DNA of 64,000 nucleotides, taken from assembly GCF_000787575.1 (NCBI RefSeq), contig NW_012236501.1:312546-376545 (forward strand). Direction: 5' to 3'. Origin of the DNA: Acytostelium subglobosum LB1 (taxonomy: Eukaryota; Evosea; Eumycetozoa; Acytosteliales; Acytosteliaceae). This document shows positions 45,102-56,972 of this stretch, one piece after another. The notes below the pieces were generated by a model. The model was given only the letters and a program-made list of their open reading frames with translations, did no database searches and was not told the origin of the DNA. Positions within the stretch are counted from its first letter, which is position 1. Every line of letters begins with the position of its first letter. Made by a program: the position numbers and the translations under genes.

Positions 45102-48100
45102 CTATATTTTAATGGATGATAGTATTGCCTTAACATCACTGATCTTGGGCCGTAAGTCTGGTTTGGCCTTGTTCGCGCAATCCATGATCAGTTGGCGATA
45201 CTTCTCGGGCGCATCATTGAAGTGTAGATCGGTCCTGAAGTCGGCAATATTGGCTCTCTGTAGCGTTGACTTTGGAATCAACTCGTAGAGTATGCCACTG
45301 AGAGAATAGATATCGACCGATTCGGTGTAGACGGCACGGGGATCGTCGCAAACGTTCTTGACCTCAGGGGACATGTAACGTTCTGTTCCAATACAGGTCA
45401 TTGCGACATTGGAAAAGGTGATGGTGCCATAGTCGCCAAGTGCGATGTGAGTTATCTCCTCGGTATCCTTGTTGTAGTTAATGAAGATATTCTCCAACTT
45501 AAGGTCGCGGTGAATGATGTTGTTATTGTGCAGTAGTTCCACGCATGATACCACGTCGATGGCGATGGACAGTGTGTCTTTCCATGTGATGATGTTGCCA
45601 TTAGTGATCCTGCGATGCAAGTAGTTGAACAGGTCACAGTCGTAGAGTGGATAAACAATCTGCCACTCCATCCTGGTCTCATCTTTGAAGACACCAAGCA
45701 TTGGGAGCAGGTACTTATGATCCGATCTTGTTGGTGAGGTGGTAGCTGTTGCTCACTTCCTCAAAGAACATGCACTCCGCAATCTCGTATGCTTGTCCTA
45801 CTGGATTACGATAGGACATGGTCTTGATGGCCACTGGCTCATCCTTGAGTGTGCCCTTGTACACGCGGCCTGTTGCACCACCTCCAATGTCCTCGTCGAT
45901 CACTGGTATGTATGATGGGTCCATCAGTTTGGTGAGCGCGGACAAGGCCTCAGCCTCGACCCTTCCAAACCTGGTCCTCATCTCTGACATGTTGCTCAAT
46001 GAATCCAGCTTCTCGTACATCAACCTAAGTTGCTCCTGTCGTGCAGCAAGATCCCCCTGGATAGAGTTGATCTTGTTGTTGATTGTCTCGGCCAGTTTGG
46101 CGCTCATCTCCTTTGGCATGCTCCTGACCTGCACTCGCATCTCGTTGAATATTTTGTTGGTCAGCTCTACCTTGAAGCCATCATCAATCTTTCGAATGAC
46201 ATCAACAATCGATGCAACGATCACTGAGATCACTGAAGGGATGATTCCAACCACTGACAGGCAGACAAGTACCAGGATGACGGGATGCTTTGTGGCAGTC
46301 TTCAAGAGGTTGGACAAGTTTGTCGGTGTGATGTTCTTGTACACTATTGATTTGCTAGAGGTCCTGTGATTGAAGCCGGCCACGAATGACTGTTGGAGGA
46401 CGTCCAGGAGCAACTCATTCTTAAACATATCGGGCCGGTCAAAGACCAGGTTCATCGACTTCTCCACCGCGTTGTTGATGAGCGACTGGAGAATGTTAGT
46501 GAAGGGATCCAGGACATTCAATTGGAACCATGGCGAGAACTCTTTCATGAACAACTCGGTATAATTTTTGGAATTGCTCCTTGAGAGTCCTTCGAAGTCT
46601 GGGTGCACTATTGATCTGGCCTTGGCGAGTGACTGGTTGTAGAGGTCGTGCTCGACCAAGAAATCTTCGAAATTCTGCTCCATGCTCAACAAGATTGTGT
46701 CCATCAAAGTTAAGAGGTTAACTCTAAGGATCTCTAGTGCCTCATTGCCATTGTTGAGCCAGGTATTATTGACAACGTTGACAATTGTCTTTGATCGAAT
46801 GGTGCTGTAGCTGCGGAAGAATGAGTTGCACGCATCAGCAATTCGCTTGTAGGCCGTGGCATATCGACGTTGCTGCTGTGACACGATCCAAGTGGCCAGT
46901 CGCTCGATGAAGCGGTTGAAGATCAAGACCGCATCATCGCTGCCTCCTTCAAGAAACTCCAATGTGTTGACCAGCGAGTATGTATAGTCTTTGAAGGCAA
47001 TCTCCTTGTTCGCATCGTTCAGATGTTGAGTTCTTTTGGGCAGGTTTCCCGACCGCGCCTTCTCCTCTTTTGGGATAGTATCGGCCAACAACTCATCAAT
47101 GCTGATTCCATGGTCATATATCAACGAGAATGACTCGAACTTGGTGTTTGCAAAGAATGTCCTGGATGTGTTCCCCAGCCCAATATCGGTGACCAAACTT
47201 TGAAGCATGTCGTCATAGGCATTGATCTCCTCAGTCGAGAATGCTGGATTTGGGAAACAGAAGACCATACCATGCGGGTTGATATGTCTGAGGAAGGACT
47301 GGCGCAGCCTCTTTATGCACTCCAAGTCTGTTCTACTTTGGCCTGGTATGTCATATATCTCCACTCCACCCTCAAGCAATGGGATTGGATACTCGATGAC
47401 AACTATCTGTTGTACGGCCTCCTCTAGCTGAGCCCCACCCTGTGGCATTTGGGTACGGCTAAGGTGCTGGTTCAGTATATTCCTCAATGACTGTGGTGTT
47501 AGATATTGTGAAAGCGAGATCTGTCCATCTTGAATCGGATCCAAACTGGATGTCTCTGTGTTGAGACGACAGAAGTAAAGCTTGGCTTCAACCAACCTGG
47601 CATAACGAATGACACAGATCCTAGCTGTTGTGTGTCCAGATGAATTGGGCAATGGTAAGCCACCCAGAAGTGTCCTGATCAGAGTTGACTTGCCTACAAC
47701 ATGAGAGATTGAGTAATTAGTTAGTACATGATTGATTGAATGATTGATAGAGTTGAATGAGACTAATACATACCAGCATTGGTTGCACCACAGAAGCCAA
47801 TCTTTACATTTGGACCTTTGGTGATCCTTCTGATCAGGTCTTTACTCTCTTTGAACAACAGTGTTTCTAGTTCTTCGCTGTCCAATGACCTGATGTATTC
47901 AAGTTCGAGATTGGTAAAATCAGTGGAACATGTCCTTACACGATCTTGGTCCAACCTCAAAGTTGAAAGACATCTCTGCAACAACTCCATATGGCCCGCC
48001 TGTGCATTACCATCAAACAAATGTTTGATGAACTCTTGAGGTCCAACCTCTGTGATTGAATCATAGAATGATACAAATTCATTATTATTGTTTTTGTTAT

Positions 48101-48176
48101 TGTTATTGTCATCGTTGATATTATTGTTATTATTATTGTTGTCGTTGTTGTTGTTGTTGTTGTGGTCAGGTATCAT
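45102..48176 (-). CDS. GPK GTPase with catalytically complete kinase domain, one frameshift
   Basis: Exon 1 48176-47774 (Asn-rich N-terminus, then FYDSITEVGPQEFIKHL and CGATNAG), intron 47773-47694, exon 2 47693 onward. The intron is phase 1 inside the Gly codon of the P-loop (GATNAG-KSTLIRTLL), 5 nt upstream of the intron site in type-1 genes. Then HTTAR, EIYDIPGQS, FFANTKFES, helical region, a hydrophobic stretch (HPVILVLVCLSVVGIIPSV, about 46220-46290) long enough to span or enter a membrane, and a kinase domain: DIGGGATGRVYKG, VAIKT, HRDLKLENIF, LGDYG, SPEV. All catalytic residues are present. At about 45715-45726 the frame breaks (stop after TNKIGS) and resumes as HKYLLPMLGVFKDE in another frame to 45102. 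If real, the kinase is split. Paralogue: 60232-63195. Confidence 0.8.
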
Positions 48177-48770
48177 TTTTGATTGATTTTAATGATGTTA
48201 TGTAGTAGTATATGTTGTAGTTATACAAGTAAATGAATGATACAAATGGGCAGAATGAATAAGAGCAGATTATTCATTCATTCATCCAACAGACAGTTAG
48301 TCTACTAATACACTTTGCCTCACTCACACACAACAAAGGCAACTTGCAAAGATAATTTTACAACACGCCACCAATGAAACTGGAAATCCAAGTTTACAAA
48401 ACTCCTTTATCCGGGTCTTGATCACTTTTATAACCCCCCAGAACAAGTATCTGATCATTCCTCGCTATCCAGGGTTTAAGCAATTTCTTAAACAAATAAA
48501 TATCTCTTTATTTGGATATTAATAATGAACTTCGATCAATTAGGATTAGTCAAAGCAATCTGAGTTCCCAAGTTGAATGATTAGAGGATGTGTGGTGTGA
48601 GTGGCCGAATGAGGGAAGATATGTAGGAGATAGGTTTAAACTTCTTCTTTCCGTTGTTGTTTGAGTTTGAGGTGTAGGGTTATGTTTGTGTGTGTCCTAT
48701 CCATAGCCATCATTCTTCTTCAACAACAAACATCCATTAAATAATAATAATCTATCTGATCTTAATTAAA
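48177..48770. promoter_or_regulatory. Divergent promoter region with family motifs
   Basis: 594 nt between the type-4 gene (minus) and a broken GPK gene (plus). On the minus strand it carries AAACTTGGATTTCCAGTTTC (48395-48376), 19 of 20 identical to 59885-59904 upstream of the other type-4 gene, AAGTTGCCT (48345-48337) and TTGCCTCA/TGAGGCAA (48315-48322). No RNA gene or relic was recognised. Confidence 0.5.
48337..48345 (-). promoter_or_regulatory. AAGTTGCCT motif, about 160 nt upstream of the 48176 start
   Basis: Same 9-mer and same orientation relative to the gene as at 56787-56795 and 59876-59884. A candidate cis-element shared by three GPK genes, based only on recurrence. Confidence 0.35.
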
Positions 48771-50424
48771 ATGAATACAAAATCATTTATACATTGTAAT
48801 ACAGATTATAGATGTACTCCACCATCACCAACAACTACAACAACAGTGGGGGATGATACAAAGGATTGCCTTCCTCTACACACGACAGACCGACTACATA
48901 CTCGGACATCTCGCCGAGGAGTGTTGGGACATGTCTTCAAAGATACAAAAGGTGCAACTAATCATCAACAAGATTGATAACATCAACAAGGTCATGAGAG
49001 AGTCCGATGAGTTGTTGGACCACTTTGTCTCAATCATCTCGGTCTCGTTAAACAAGCTGATCAGGACCATCCCCAATCTCATCAAGCGAGACATCATCTC
49101 CAATCAAGAGGTCATCACAACGTTCTTGGCGACACTGGACTACAAGAAGGAGAAGGAGGTGCAGGCACAGATTGTCAAGTTCATCGATCAATCAATCATT
49201 ACTAAGTGTTTGGCGTTACAGCAGGAGTTGGTCGACTCAGCAATCAGCATCATCCCGATTACTTTGCTCGGTGAGGATGATCCAGTCAACATGACGTTGA
49301 AGTACACTATTAAGGTCTTTGAAAAGACCATGAAGATCAAGTTCATCAGACTGCTCTCGTTCGACATCATCGAGGCCATCACCAACAACCTAAACAAAGG
49401 ATTGTCAAAGTACTTTGTCAATGCCAAGTCATCACCATCTTGTGCCGAGGATTACAAGACATTGATTGATCAGTATGCCGACTCAATCATTGGCAACTCT
49501 GCCGACATTGAGAAGGAGATTGACCGTGTCAACAAGGGCTACTTCAATCTCTTAAAGAGCTACCACACAATGCAACACGAGGACCTCAGGTCCAACTCTG
49601 CCAACACATTCGTGTCGTTGATCAACACTAGTGTCGATCGATACAACACACTCTACCTCGAGACACTAACCCTGCACTGCAAGCTGCGGTTCCCATTCGA
49701 CGAAATCAAAGTGGACAGGAATAAGTCATACGCACAGGGCATGATGGGACCGGTACACTATGGCAACTTTAGGAAACAATCATTCTTCTTCCAGATCGTG
49801 ACGCCCAAGAACGACAAGGAGATGCAGACCGAGTTTCTCAAGCAGGTAAAGGCCACCAACGTGTCAAAGATGGGTGTGCTGCCATTGCAAGCCATCTTCC
49901 AACGCAAGGATGGCGCTCACGACGAGTGGTGGCTCGTGTACAAACAGTTCAGTCCCATGCTCAAGTACCTCAAGGAGAGCATCAATATGATCACACTCAA
50001 CGAGTCTGTGGAAATGATGACCCAGGTCGTCAAGGCCGTGGCCAACACCCAATCCCTCGCGATGAAGCATGTCCATCTCAGATTGGAGTACATCTACATC
50101 GATACCAGTACGACCAAGTTGTATGTGGCGATGTTTGGCGAAGTCGACAAGAACAAGGCCAAGTCGGTGGACCCTGATCCCTACGACATCAAATGTCTGG
50201 GCAAGGTGATATGGGAGTTGCTGCCACGAGACTTTATTCGACGATTCAAGATCGTCAGATTTGATTTCCCAAAGAAGCCACATGGTACACTTGACAAGAA
50301 GATACCAGTGGAGCATCAAGATGCTATCGTTGAACTAATCCAAGTATGTTTTGATCAAAAGACTGATCAAGTATATCCAAAGTTGGATCAACTTGTTAAC
50401 CAAGTAAATCTTGATAATGTTTGA
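48771..50424 (+). pseudogene. GPK family gene that has lost its GTPase domain
   Basis: The opening (MNTKSFIHCNTDYRCTPP, 48771 on) resembles a family exon 1, but after about 28 codons it is joined directly to sequence that in intact copies lies behind the GTPase domain. The stretch IAFLYTRQTDYILGHLAEECWDM (about 48860-48930) corresponds to the ARLYRTRGD ... EKECNRM segment of its neighbour at 43160-43230. This join also changes the frame: the first frame stops at 48975-48977, while the helical region and pseudokinase run open from 48853 to 50424. P-loop, switch regions, DxPG and NTK are all gone. The pseudokinase is complete in length (KVDRNKSYAQGMMGPVHYG; MKHVHLRLEYIYI; AMFG; LGKVIWELLPR). 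If translated from the ATG-like codon near 48853 it would be a stand-alone helical-pseudokinase protein, otherwise a pseudogene. Confidence 0.8.
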
Positions 50425-50924
50425 TTGATTGATTGATCACTGGTGCTGAAGTGATTGGTTGGACTTCGACACAAAGTCAATGCTGTACTGGTGCATCGGA
50501 GTTAAAGCTCAGGAGTGATTGATTGTGTGTGAGTGTGTTTTGATCAAGCCCACAAGCAAAAAATTGATCAGATGCTTGTCCACTTACTTTTTCGAGTTGA
50601 CAAACATCTTTTGCCAAGTTGGAATCAAAGATATCCGTGTGTGTCTAACCATCAAACAACAGCAACAGAGTTTAATTTGTGAGGGCAAGAGTGTTTCTCA
50701 ATCTCCAACATTCATTCATTCATTCTCACACAAGTGAGAAGAGAAAGGGCAGGATGGATGATATTGTTTGAGTTGAAGAGTTGAGTTGAAACAACAACTC
50801 AATGAGGCAAAGTTGGACCTCATACTTTCGCACTCACCATCACTCCCTCACTCAATCATTCAATCAACCTACTACTTATTAATTATAACAACAACATATA
50901 ACATATAACAGATAGAAAGATAGA
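50425..50924. promoter_or_regulatory. Intergenic region upstream of the 50925 gene
   Basis: 500 nt with GATTGATTGATTGAT at the left, TTGCCAAGTTGGAATC near 50612-50628 (similar to the AACTTGGA motif on the other strand), TGAGGCAA at 50803-50810 and an AACAACATATAACA leader. No RNA gene or coding relic was seen. Confidence 0.4.
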
Positions 50925-53720
50925 ATGAATGTAAACTCATATATAAACAAAGATTATTATGTTGATAACCTACCGGTGGAGGTGGAGAACATTGATGAAC
51001 CACTTCAAAAGATGGTAGAGACATTAAAGTTGTTTGATGTGTATAGGAAGAAGTGTCATGAGAAGGCAAATGAATTGACAGCATGTCACTCTCAACTCAG
51101 TGATGTAGTCGATACCAAATCATCATGTATATCATTCGCCAAAGAGAACTGTTCAAAGATTAGAATAGTTCTCTCTGGTCCAACTCATTCTGGAAAGGTA
51201 TGTTATGTTATTATGTTGTCGACATGTAGTGAGGTGATCGATCAAGACACTAACATTGACTCCAATCATTCAATCACAATCAATCGATCAATAAATCAAT
51301 CAACAAACATTTAGTCAACATTGACGAACACATTGCTAGGATGTCAACTGATGCCATCAGGTGCTGGTCACACGAGTGGAAGGATATGCATTATGGCTTA
51401 CTCGAAAAAGATCAGAATCAAGTTCTATACAATCATACTTCCTTATGACAAGGAGCCCGGCATGTTGAAACGCATCGACAATGAGACCATCACATTGGAA
51501 TCGAAGGAGTTCAATGCAGAGACAAAGAAGAAACTATTGTTGCTGATGAAAGAGTCACTTGGACGAACAGCGGAGATCGACAACGACCCAGAGAAGTTCG
51601 AGAGGTGGGCCAGAAAGATTGTGAAGGTCAAGTTCCCGTCACCACTGCTCGAGACTGGCATTGAGATCGTCGATGTGCCAGGCTTCAGTGTGTCGGACAG
51701 TTCATCACTGCTCCCTATACGTACGGACTTCTTCAAGGTGTACAATCCCAACGGAGTTATCTTTTGCTACAACAACACGGCCGTCTCGGATGGTGAGGTG
51801 TTGGCTCTCCCTGACCTGATGAAATCACTGCCCAAGGACTGGACCGCCAAGGAGTCGGTCTTCTTTGCCAACACCAAAACGTCAAAGAGCGAGGTGGCTG
51901 TCAACAACGGCATGGACCCTCTAGATGAGGTTCCCCTCGAGTACATACACACCCACATGGCAGACAGCCTTAACAAGCTCAAAGGCTCGAGTTTCAATGA
52001 CGCCACCAACCGCATGTGCATTCACGAGCGGCGATTCGCAATGGTCAATGCAATGGAGTTCGCAAAATCCCCAAAGTCCGTCGAGAACAGATTCATCTTC
52101 CAGCATTTCATCAATCGGCTCGTCAGATGGATGGGCGGATTGATCCAGAGACAGTGCGACATGGTCCTGACGCTGCTCGAGCTAGAGTGTCTGTTCATGA
52201 CCATCAAGATCGAGTCGGTCCAGTCATACATCAGCAACATCGTGGACTTTAACACCTTGCTCAAAGAGTCCGACCAGTTGTCCATTGACTTTGCGGCCGT
52301 CGTCATCGTCACAATGATCAAGGTGATCGAGACCATTCCCGCCCTGGTGAAGAGGGCCTTTGACCACAACCAGGAGCGTATCAAGGACTTCCAGCAGACC
52401 GTCAACAAGCTGGCACAGAACGACATCTCGTTCCGTCTGCTCGCCGTCGAGTTCCTCTTTGAGCAGGTGATTAAGAAGGTGATCAAGCTGATCGAGGAAG
52501 TCACAGCCACGGCCATCAGCGGGCTTACCAAGAAATACTTTGAGAAGGGTGACTTTGTCAACCTGATCATGCGAGGTACGATGGAGGACATGGAGAGTGC
52601 TCTCAAGTCGTCCTTCCCCACCCTTCTGTCAACCGCTCTCTCTGGGGCCATCAGCTCATCGATATTCGAAGGCTTCCTGCTCTACTTCACAGTACCCACA
52701 GGCAAGGCCAAGGCCGAGAGCAAGATGGACCTCAAGACACTGGTCGAGAAGTATCCCGAGTCGATCAGTACGAAAACACTGGAGAAGGACATCGTCCAGG
52801 CTGTGATCACTCAGTTCAAGATGTTCAAAACCTTCCAAATGCTGCAGCACGACCGACTGCGACTGTTGATCAAGTCATCCAACCTATTACCGGCGCACAT
52901 CACCACCTGCCTCAACAGCTACCACACACTCTACCTGGAGGTGCTCGCCCTCAACTGCAACGTGCACTTCCCCTTTAAAGGTCTGCATGTTGATCGATCC
53001 AAGGTTGTGGCTATTGGTGATATTGGATCGTTGTACTCTGGATCACTCAAAACAAATTCATTCCTGGTCCAAGTCGTCGAGCCCAAGAAGAGCGACACGA
53101 TACATCGCAAGTTGTTGTGGCAGGCCAAACTGTCAAATCATGTGCCCAAGGAGGTACCGATGGTGCCTCTACAAGCAGTCTTTCAACAACGTGTACAGAG
53201 AGATGATGGCGCTGACGACGATGTGGAATGGCTGCTGGCGTTCAAGGAGTACAGCCCAATGGTACCTTACCTCAAGGAGCACATCTCCATGCTAACTCCG
53301 CTCCAGTCGTTGACGATGATCACTCAGTTGGTCAAAGCACTGGCGTATATACATGACGAAGGTATCACACACGAGAATGTCAAGTTGGAGTTCATCTACA
53401 TCAATCCAGAAACCAAGGATGTGTACCTCTCGATGTTTGGAGATGTGAGTGGAATAGACCAAGTTAGGACAACGAACTATCCAAAGGCATCGCTCGACTT
53501 GGAGGCACTGGGTGTGGTCATATGCGAGTTGTTGCCAAAGCCAACACTTAAGAGATTCACAGTTGATCAGGTATCCGCCAATCCCAACAGCACAATCGAT
53601 AAGCTGGTACCAATGAAGCATCATGTTGCGCTGGCGACGTTTGTTCAACATTGCTTCAACAAACAAGCCACTATCAAGGACATCACATCAAAGTTGGAGG
53701 AACTCATCAAACATCTGTAG
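50925..53720 (+). CDS. GPK family GTPase-pseudokinase, intact
   Basis: Exon 1 50925-51197 (91 codons), intron 51198-51314, exon 2 51315-53720; 892 residues. The acceptor AG is part of an in-frame TAG, so intron retention would stop translation at the P-loop. GPTHSGK/STLTNTLL, LMPSGAGHTSGR, IVDVPGFS (about 211), FFANTKTSK, a 350-residue helical part, then pseudokinase: IGDIGSLYSGSLK in place of the glycine loop, FLVQVVEP (Gln for the VAIK Lys), ITHENVKLEFIYI (about 777) and SMFG. The LEALGVVICELLPKP segment and last helix QHCFNKQATIKDI are present. It makes a good consensus for the type. Convergent with the minus-strand gene at 53854-56688. Confidence 0.9.
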
Positions 53721-53853
53721 TCCTTCGTTGTACAACCATTCATTCATTCATTTAATCAATCAATTATGATAGCCTCTGGAGCTACTGTTCCAACTGTCTT
53801 GGAATGTAAATAAAGGAGGGACATACACTTCTTAGGATTCCCAATCAAACAAA

Positions 53854-56688
53854 CTAAGTTTTATTGATACTTGTTGTCCATTCTGATATAAGTTTGTTAA
53901 TGTCTTCAAGTTTGGAGAAGACGTCTTTGATCGTCATGTCATGGTTGAAACATAGTATGATCAACTCTATCAATGGCTCTCTTAACAATGTTGGTATCAT
54001 CATGTTGTCCTTGATATCACGCATGCCCATCTCCTTACAATGCACCTCACCGACCTTGTATCTCTGCAGGTTCTCCTTTGGCAACAACTCTAATATTACA
54101 ATACCCAGATCCTCCAAGTCTGTTGACTTTGACAGCTTCGTTGGGTCACCATTCACTAACTGCTCACAATGATTACCAAACATTGATAGGTAGATGTCGT
54201 TTGTCTCAGTGTCTATGTACATGAATTCCAGACTGAAAAACTCATGGATGATGAATCTAAAGACGAAAACGCCACTGTGCAGGAATTCCAATGCTTTGAC
54301 CAGACGAGTGATCATCGCCAATGATTGGACCAATGTCAACTTTGATATGTTCTTCATGAGGTAGGGCTTCAATGGTTCACACTTCTTATACACTAACAAC
54401 CGGTTCGAATTGGCTCCATCGCCATCCTCGTGGAAGACAGCGAGTAGTGGCAACATTGGGACTTCGGTGTTGGCACCCTTGCCAAGTTGAAGGAACCATG
54501 TTACCTTGGACAAGTTTTGTTGGACGTCCAGAGTGGGCTGTATGACTTGGACATAGAATGATTGGTCGCGGAATGTACCATTGTACACTGGGCCGAGGTC
54601 GCTGTATCCCATGACTTTGGAGCGATCCACTTCAATGCTGTCGAATGGGAAGTGTAACCTGGTTGTGCTAGCCAATGTATCATAATAAAGTGATCGGTAC
54701 TGTTCCTTTGTGTTGTCAATGTTATGAAGAGAGTCTGAGGAAATGGTCAACCGCTGTCGCAGTCGAGTGTATACAGTGTTGCGTATGTTCTTGACCATTT
54801 CTATCTGATCGGACATGTCACTGTTCACTTGTTCAGCCAGCTTGACTACGAGTGACGGCTTGGGATACTTGGCCACCTGGCCCTTGAGGTCTCGCAGGAG
54901 CACTGGGACCTTGAAGTGGCGAATGTAGCTTTTGTATATGTTTGAGCTGATGATGCCCATGAAGGCCTTGGACAGGATCGATTTGAATGGTGCCGAGTAG
55001 TACCATTCAATTTGATCGAGTGTGTCCTTGATCAGCTTGACCGAGAAGTCTTGATCGTGGCCCAACAGCAATGAGTTGGTGGCTGTGTCCACCACATTGG
55101 AGACACGCTCGCCTACCTGTTTGATCAACTTCTCCATCACATCCTCAAAGAACTGTCGCATGGCCATCTTGAATTTTTGTGACTTGTCATTGACGATGCT
55201 GACCTTGTCGATCGTCTGTTCAATCTCTAGGATGCGATCATAGTTGGCTGTCTCGGTCATAGCTACCTTGATATCCTCTGGTATCCTCTCGATCACCTCC
55301 TTCATACCATTGTGAAGTAGTACGTGATAAAGTTTGTCGAGCAAGATATCAGTGGTCTCGAATAGAACCTCAAGCTTCATGTCCTTGCCAATGTACAGAT
55401 GAAGAGTGTCCACCTTTAGGAACATTGAGTGGCACTCGAGCTCTACGAACTTGAGCAACAGCTCGCCTTGCAGCTGGTAAAGCCTGGCCAGCCATCTGAT
55501 CAATCGATCGACAAACTGATTGAATATGTACTTGTTCTCTCCAGACTTTGATGGCCTGAGGTAGTCAGTGGCGTTGACAATAGTGAACCGACGTGCGTCA
55601 ATGGACATCGATGAATCCTTGAGACTAGACGACTTGAGCTTGTCGTAGCTTTCGTTTGTGTGGCTGTGTATCAACTCGAGTGGAACCTCATCGCTTGGGT
55701 CAATGCTGTTGTTGAGTGCCACCTCACTCTTTGAAGTCTTGGTGTTTACAAAGAAAATGAACTCCTTGGTCGGCGTCCAGATAGAAGGCAATGACTTGTG
55801 TAGATCCTTCACGGCCATCACCTCTGCGTCCGAGAAGGCGTTGGCATAGCAGAAGAGGACGCCAGTGGGGTGGCAGACATTGAAGAACTTATTGCGAATG
55901 GTGAAGAGTGACGAGTCGTCGGCCACGCTGAAGCCTGGCAGATCAATGATCTCCAAGCCAGTCTCGAGCAGTGTTGAGGGGAACTCGACTCTCACAATCT
56001 TGCTGGCCCACTCCTCGAATGCGACTGGGTCTTTATCGATGCCCTCTGGTCGCGCCAGGTGTTTCCTCATCAAGGCCTGCAACTCCTTCTTTGTCTCCAA
56101 GTTGAACTCTTTCGACTCGATTGTCACTGTCTGGCTGTGTATACATTCTAGCATGCTTGGTTGCTTGTGCTTTGCAGGTATGATTGTGAAGAACCTGATC
56201 CTAATCAAATGTGAGTGAGCCAAGATGCATATCCTTCCACTCGTGTGGCCGCCACCCGAAGGCATCAGCTGATATGCTAACATTGTATTGATCAATGTTG
56301 ACTATCATATGATTGATTGATTGAATGAGTGAGTAAGTGAACGATCCAAGCCGATCGGAAGTCAATCGTTCATCATACATACCTTTCCAGAATGAGTTGG
56401 TCCGTAGAGTGCCAGCTTGATGTTTGAGTTGTCTTTGGTGAGTGTGTCCAATGATGATTTTGTTGTAGATTTGGCTAGATCACTTGTGAGTGATTGAGAC
56501 TTGGCCACATCACTGACGAGTGAGTGGCACTTGGACAATGCCTTGATCTTCTTGTTACACTCCTTCTTATGTACACTAAATATCTTTAGAGACTCTGACA
56601 ATCTCTTCAGTGGGTCCTTAACATCCTCAATCTCATTAGGCATACTCTTAATGTAGCAATCATAGTCGAACATCCATGATGTATTCAT
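53854..56688 (-). CDS. GPK family GTPase-pseudokinase, intact
   Basis: Exon 1 56688-56383 (102 codons), intron 56382-56302, exon 2 56301-53854; 917 residues. The ATG at 56688 (MNTSWMFDYDCYI) matches the start of the gene at 9744 (MNSTWLFDYDCHI) and is preferred over an in-frame ATG at 56766. GPTHSGK/STLINTML, LMPSGGGHTSGR, IIDLPGFS, FFVNTKTSK. Exon 1 has a short duplicated motif (SDVAKSQS, SDLAKSTT). The pseudokinase is more eroded than most: IIHEFFSLEFMYI for HRDLKxEN, SMFG for DFG, FYVQVIQP at the beta-3 strand. Upstream (56689-56972, shared 3' flank of the next minus gene) lies TTGCCTCA/AAGTTGCCT at 56785-56795. It is transcribed in the same direction as the type-3 gene behind it. Confidence 0.88.
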
Positions 56689-56786
56689 CTTATTATTTGT
56701 TGATTGTGATTGATTGATGAAGTAATGGGATGGATTGATATGATTGGTTGTTTCAACTTTGATCAACTAGTTTGAGTTTCGAAGTG

Positions 56787-56795
56787 AGGCAACTT
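56787..56795 (-). promoter_or_regulatory. AAGTTGCCT motif, about 100 nt upstream of the 56688 start
   Basis: Sense-oriented copy of the 9-mer also found upstream of the two type-4 genes. It overlaps TGAGGCAA (56785-56792, other strand). Confidence 0.35.
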
Positions 56796-56972
56796 CCAGG
56801 GTTGGGTTACCCTCTCAAAGCAAGTTTTGGTCACTTGATAACTTAATCTTTTGAATTGATCAATCTTCTGTCGGTCCTACCACTCACTCTCTCAATCACT
56901 CACCAATCAATCTATTCATTCCAATGTACTTCTTTGAAGGTAGACTAACTAGATCATTGATAATATGATTTA

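Noticed and set aside
45715-45726. Frame break explained by an intron
   Set aside because: No GT donor and AG acceptor pair fits around TCGGATCATAAG, and conserved residues continue on both sides without a gap.
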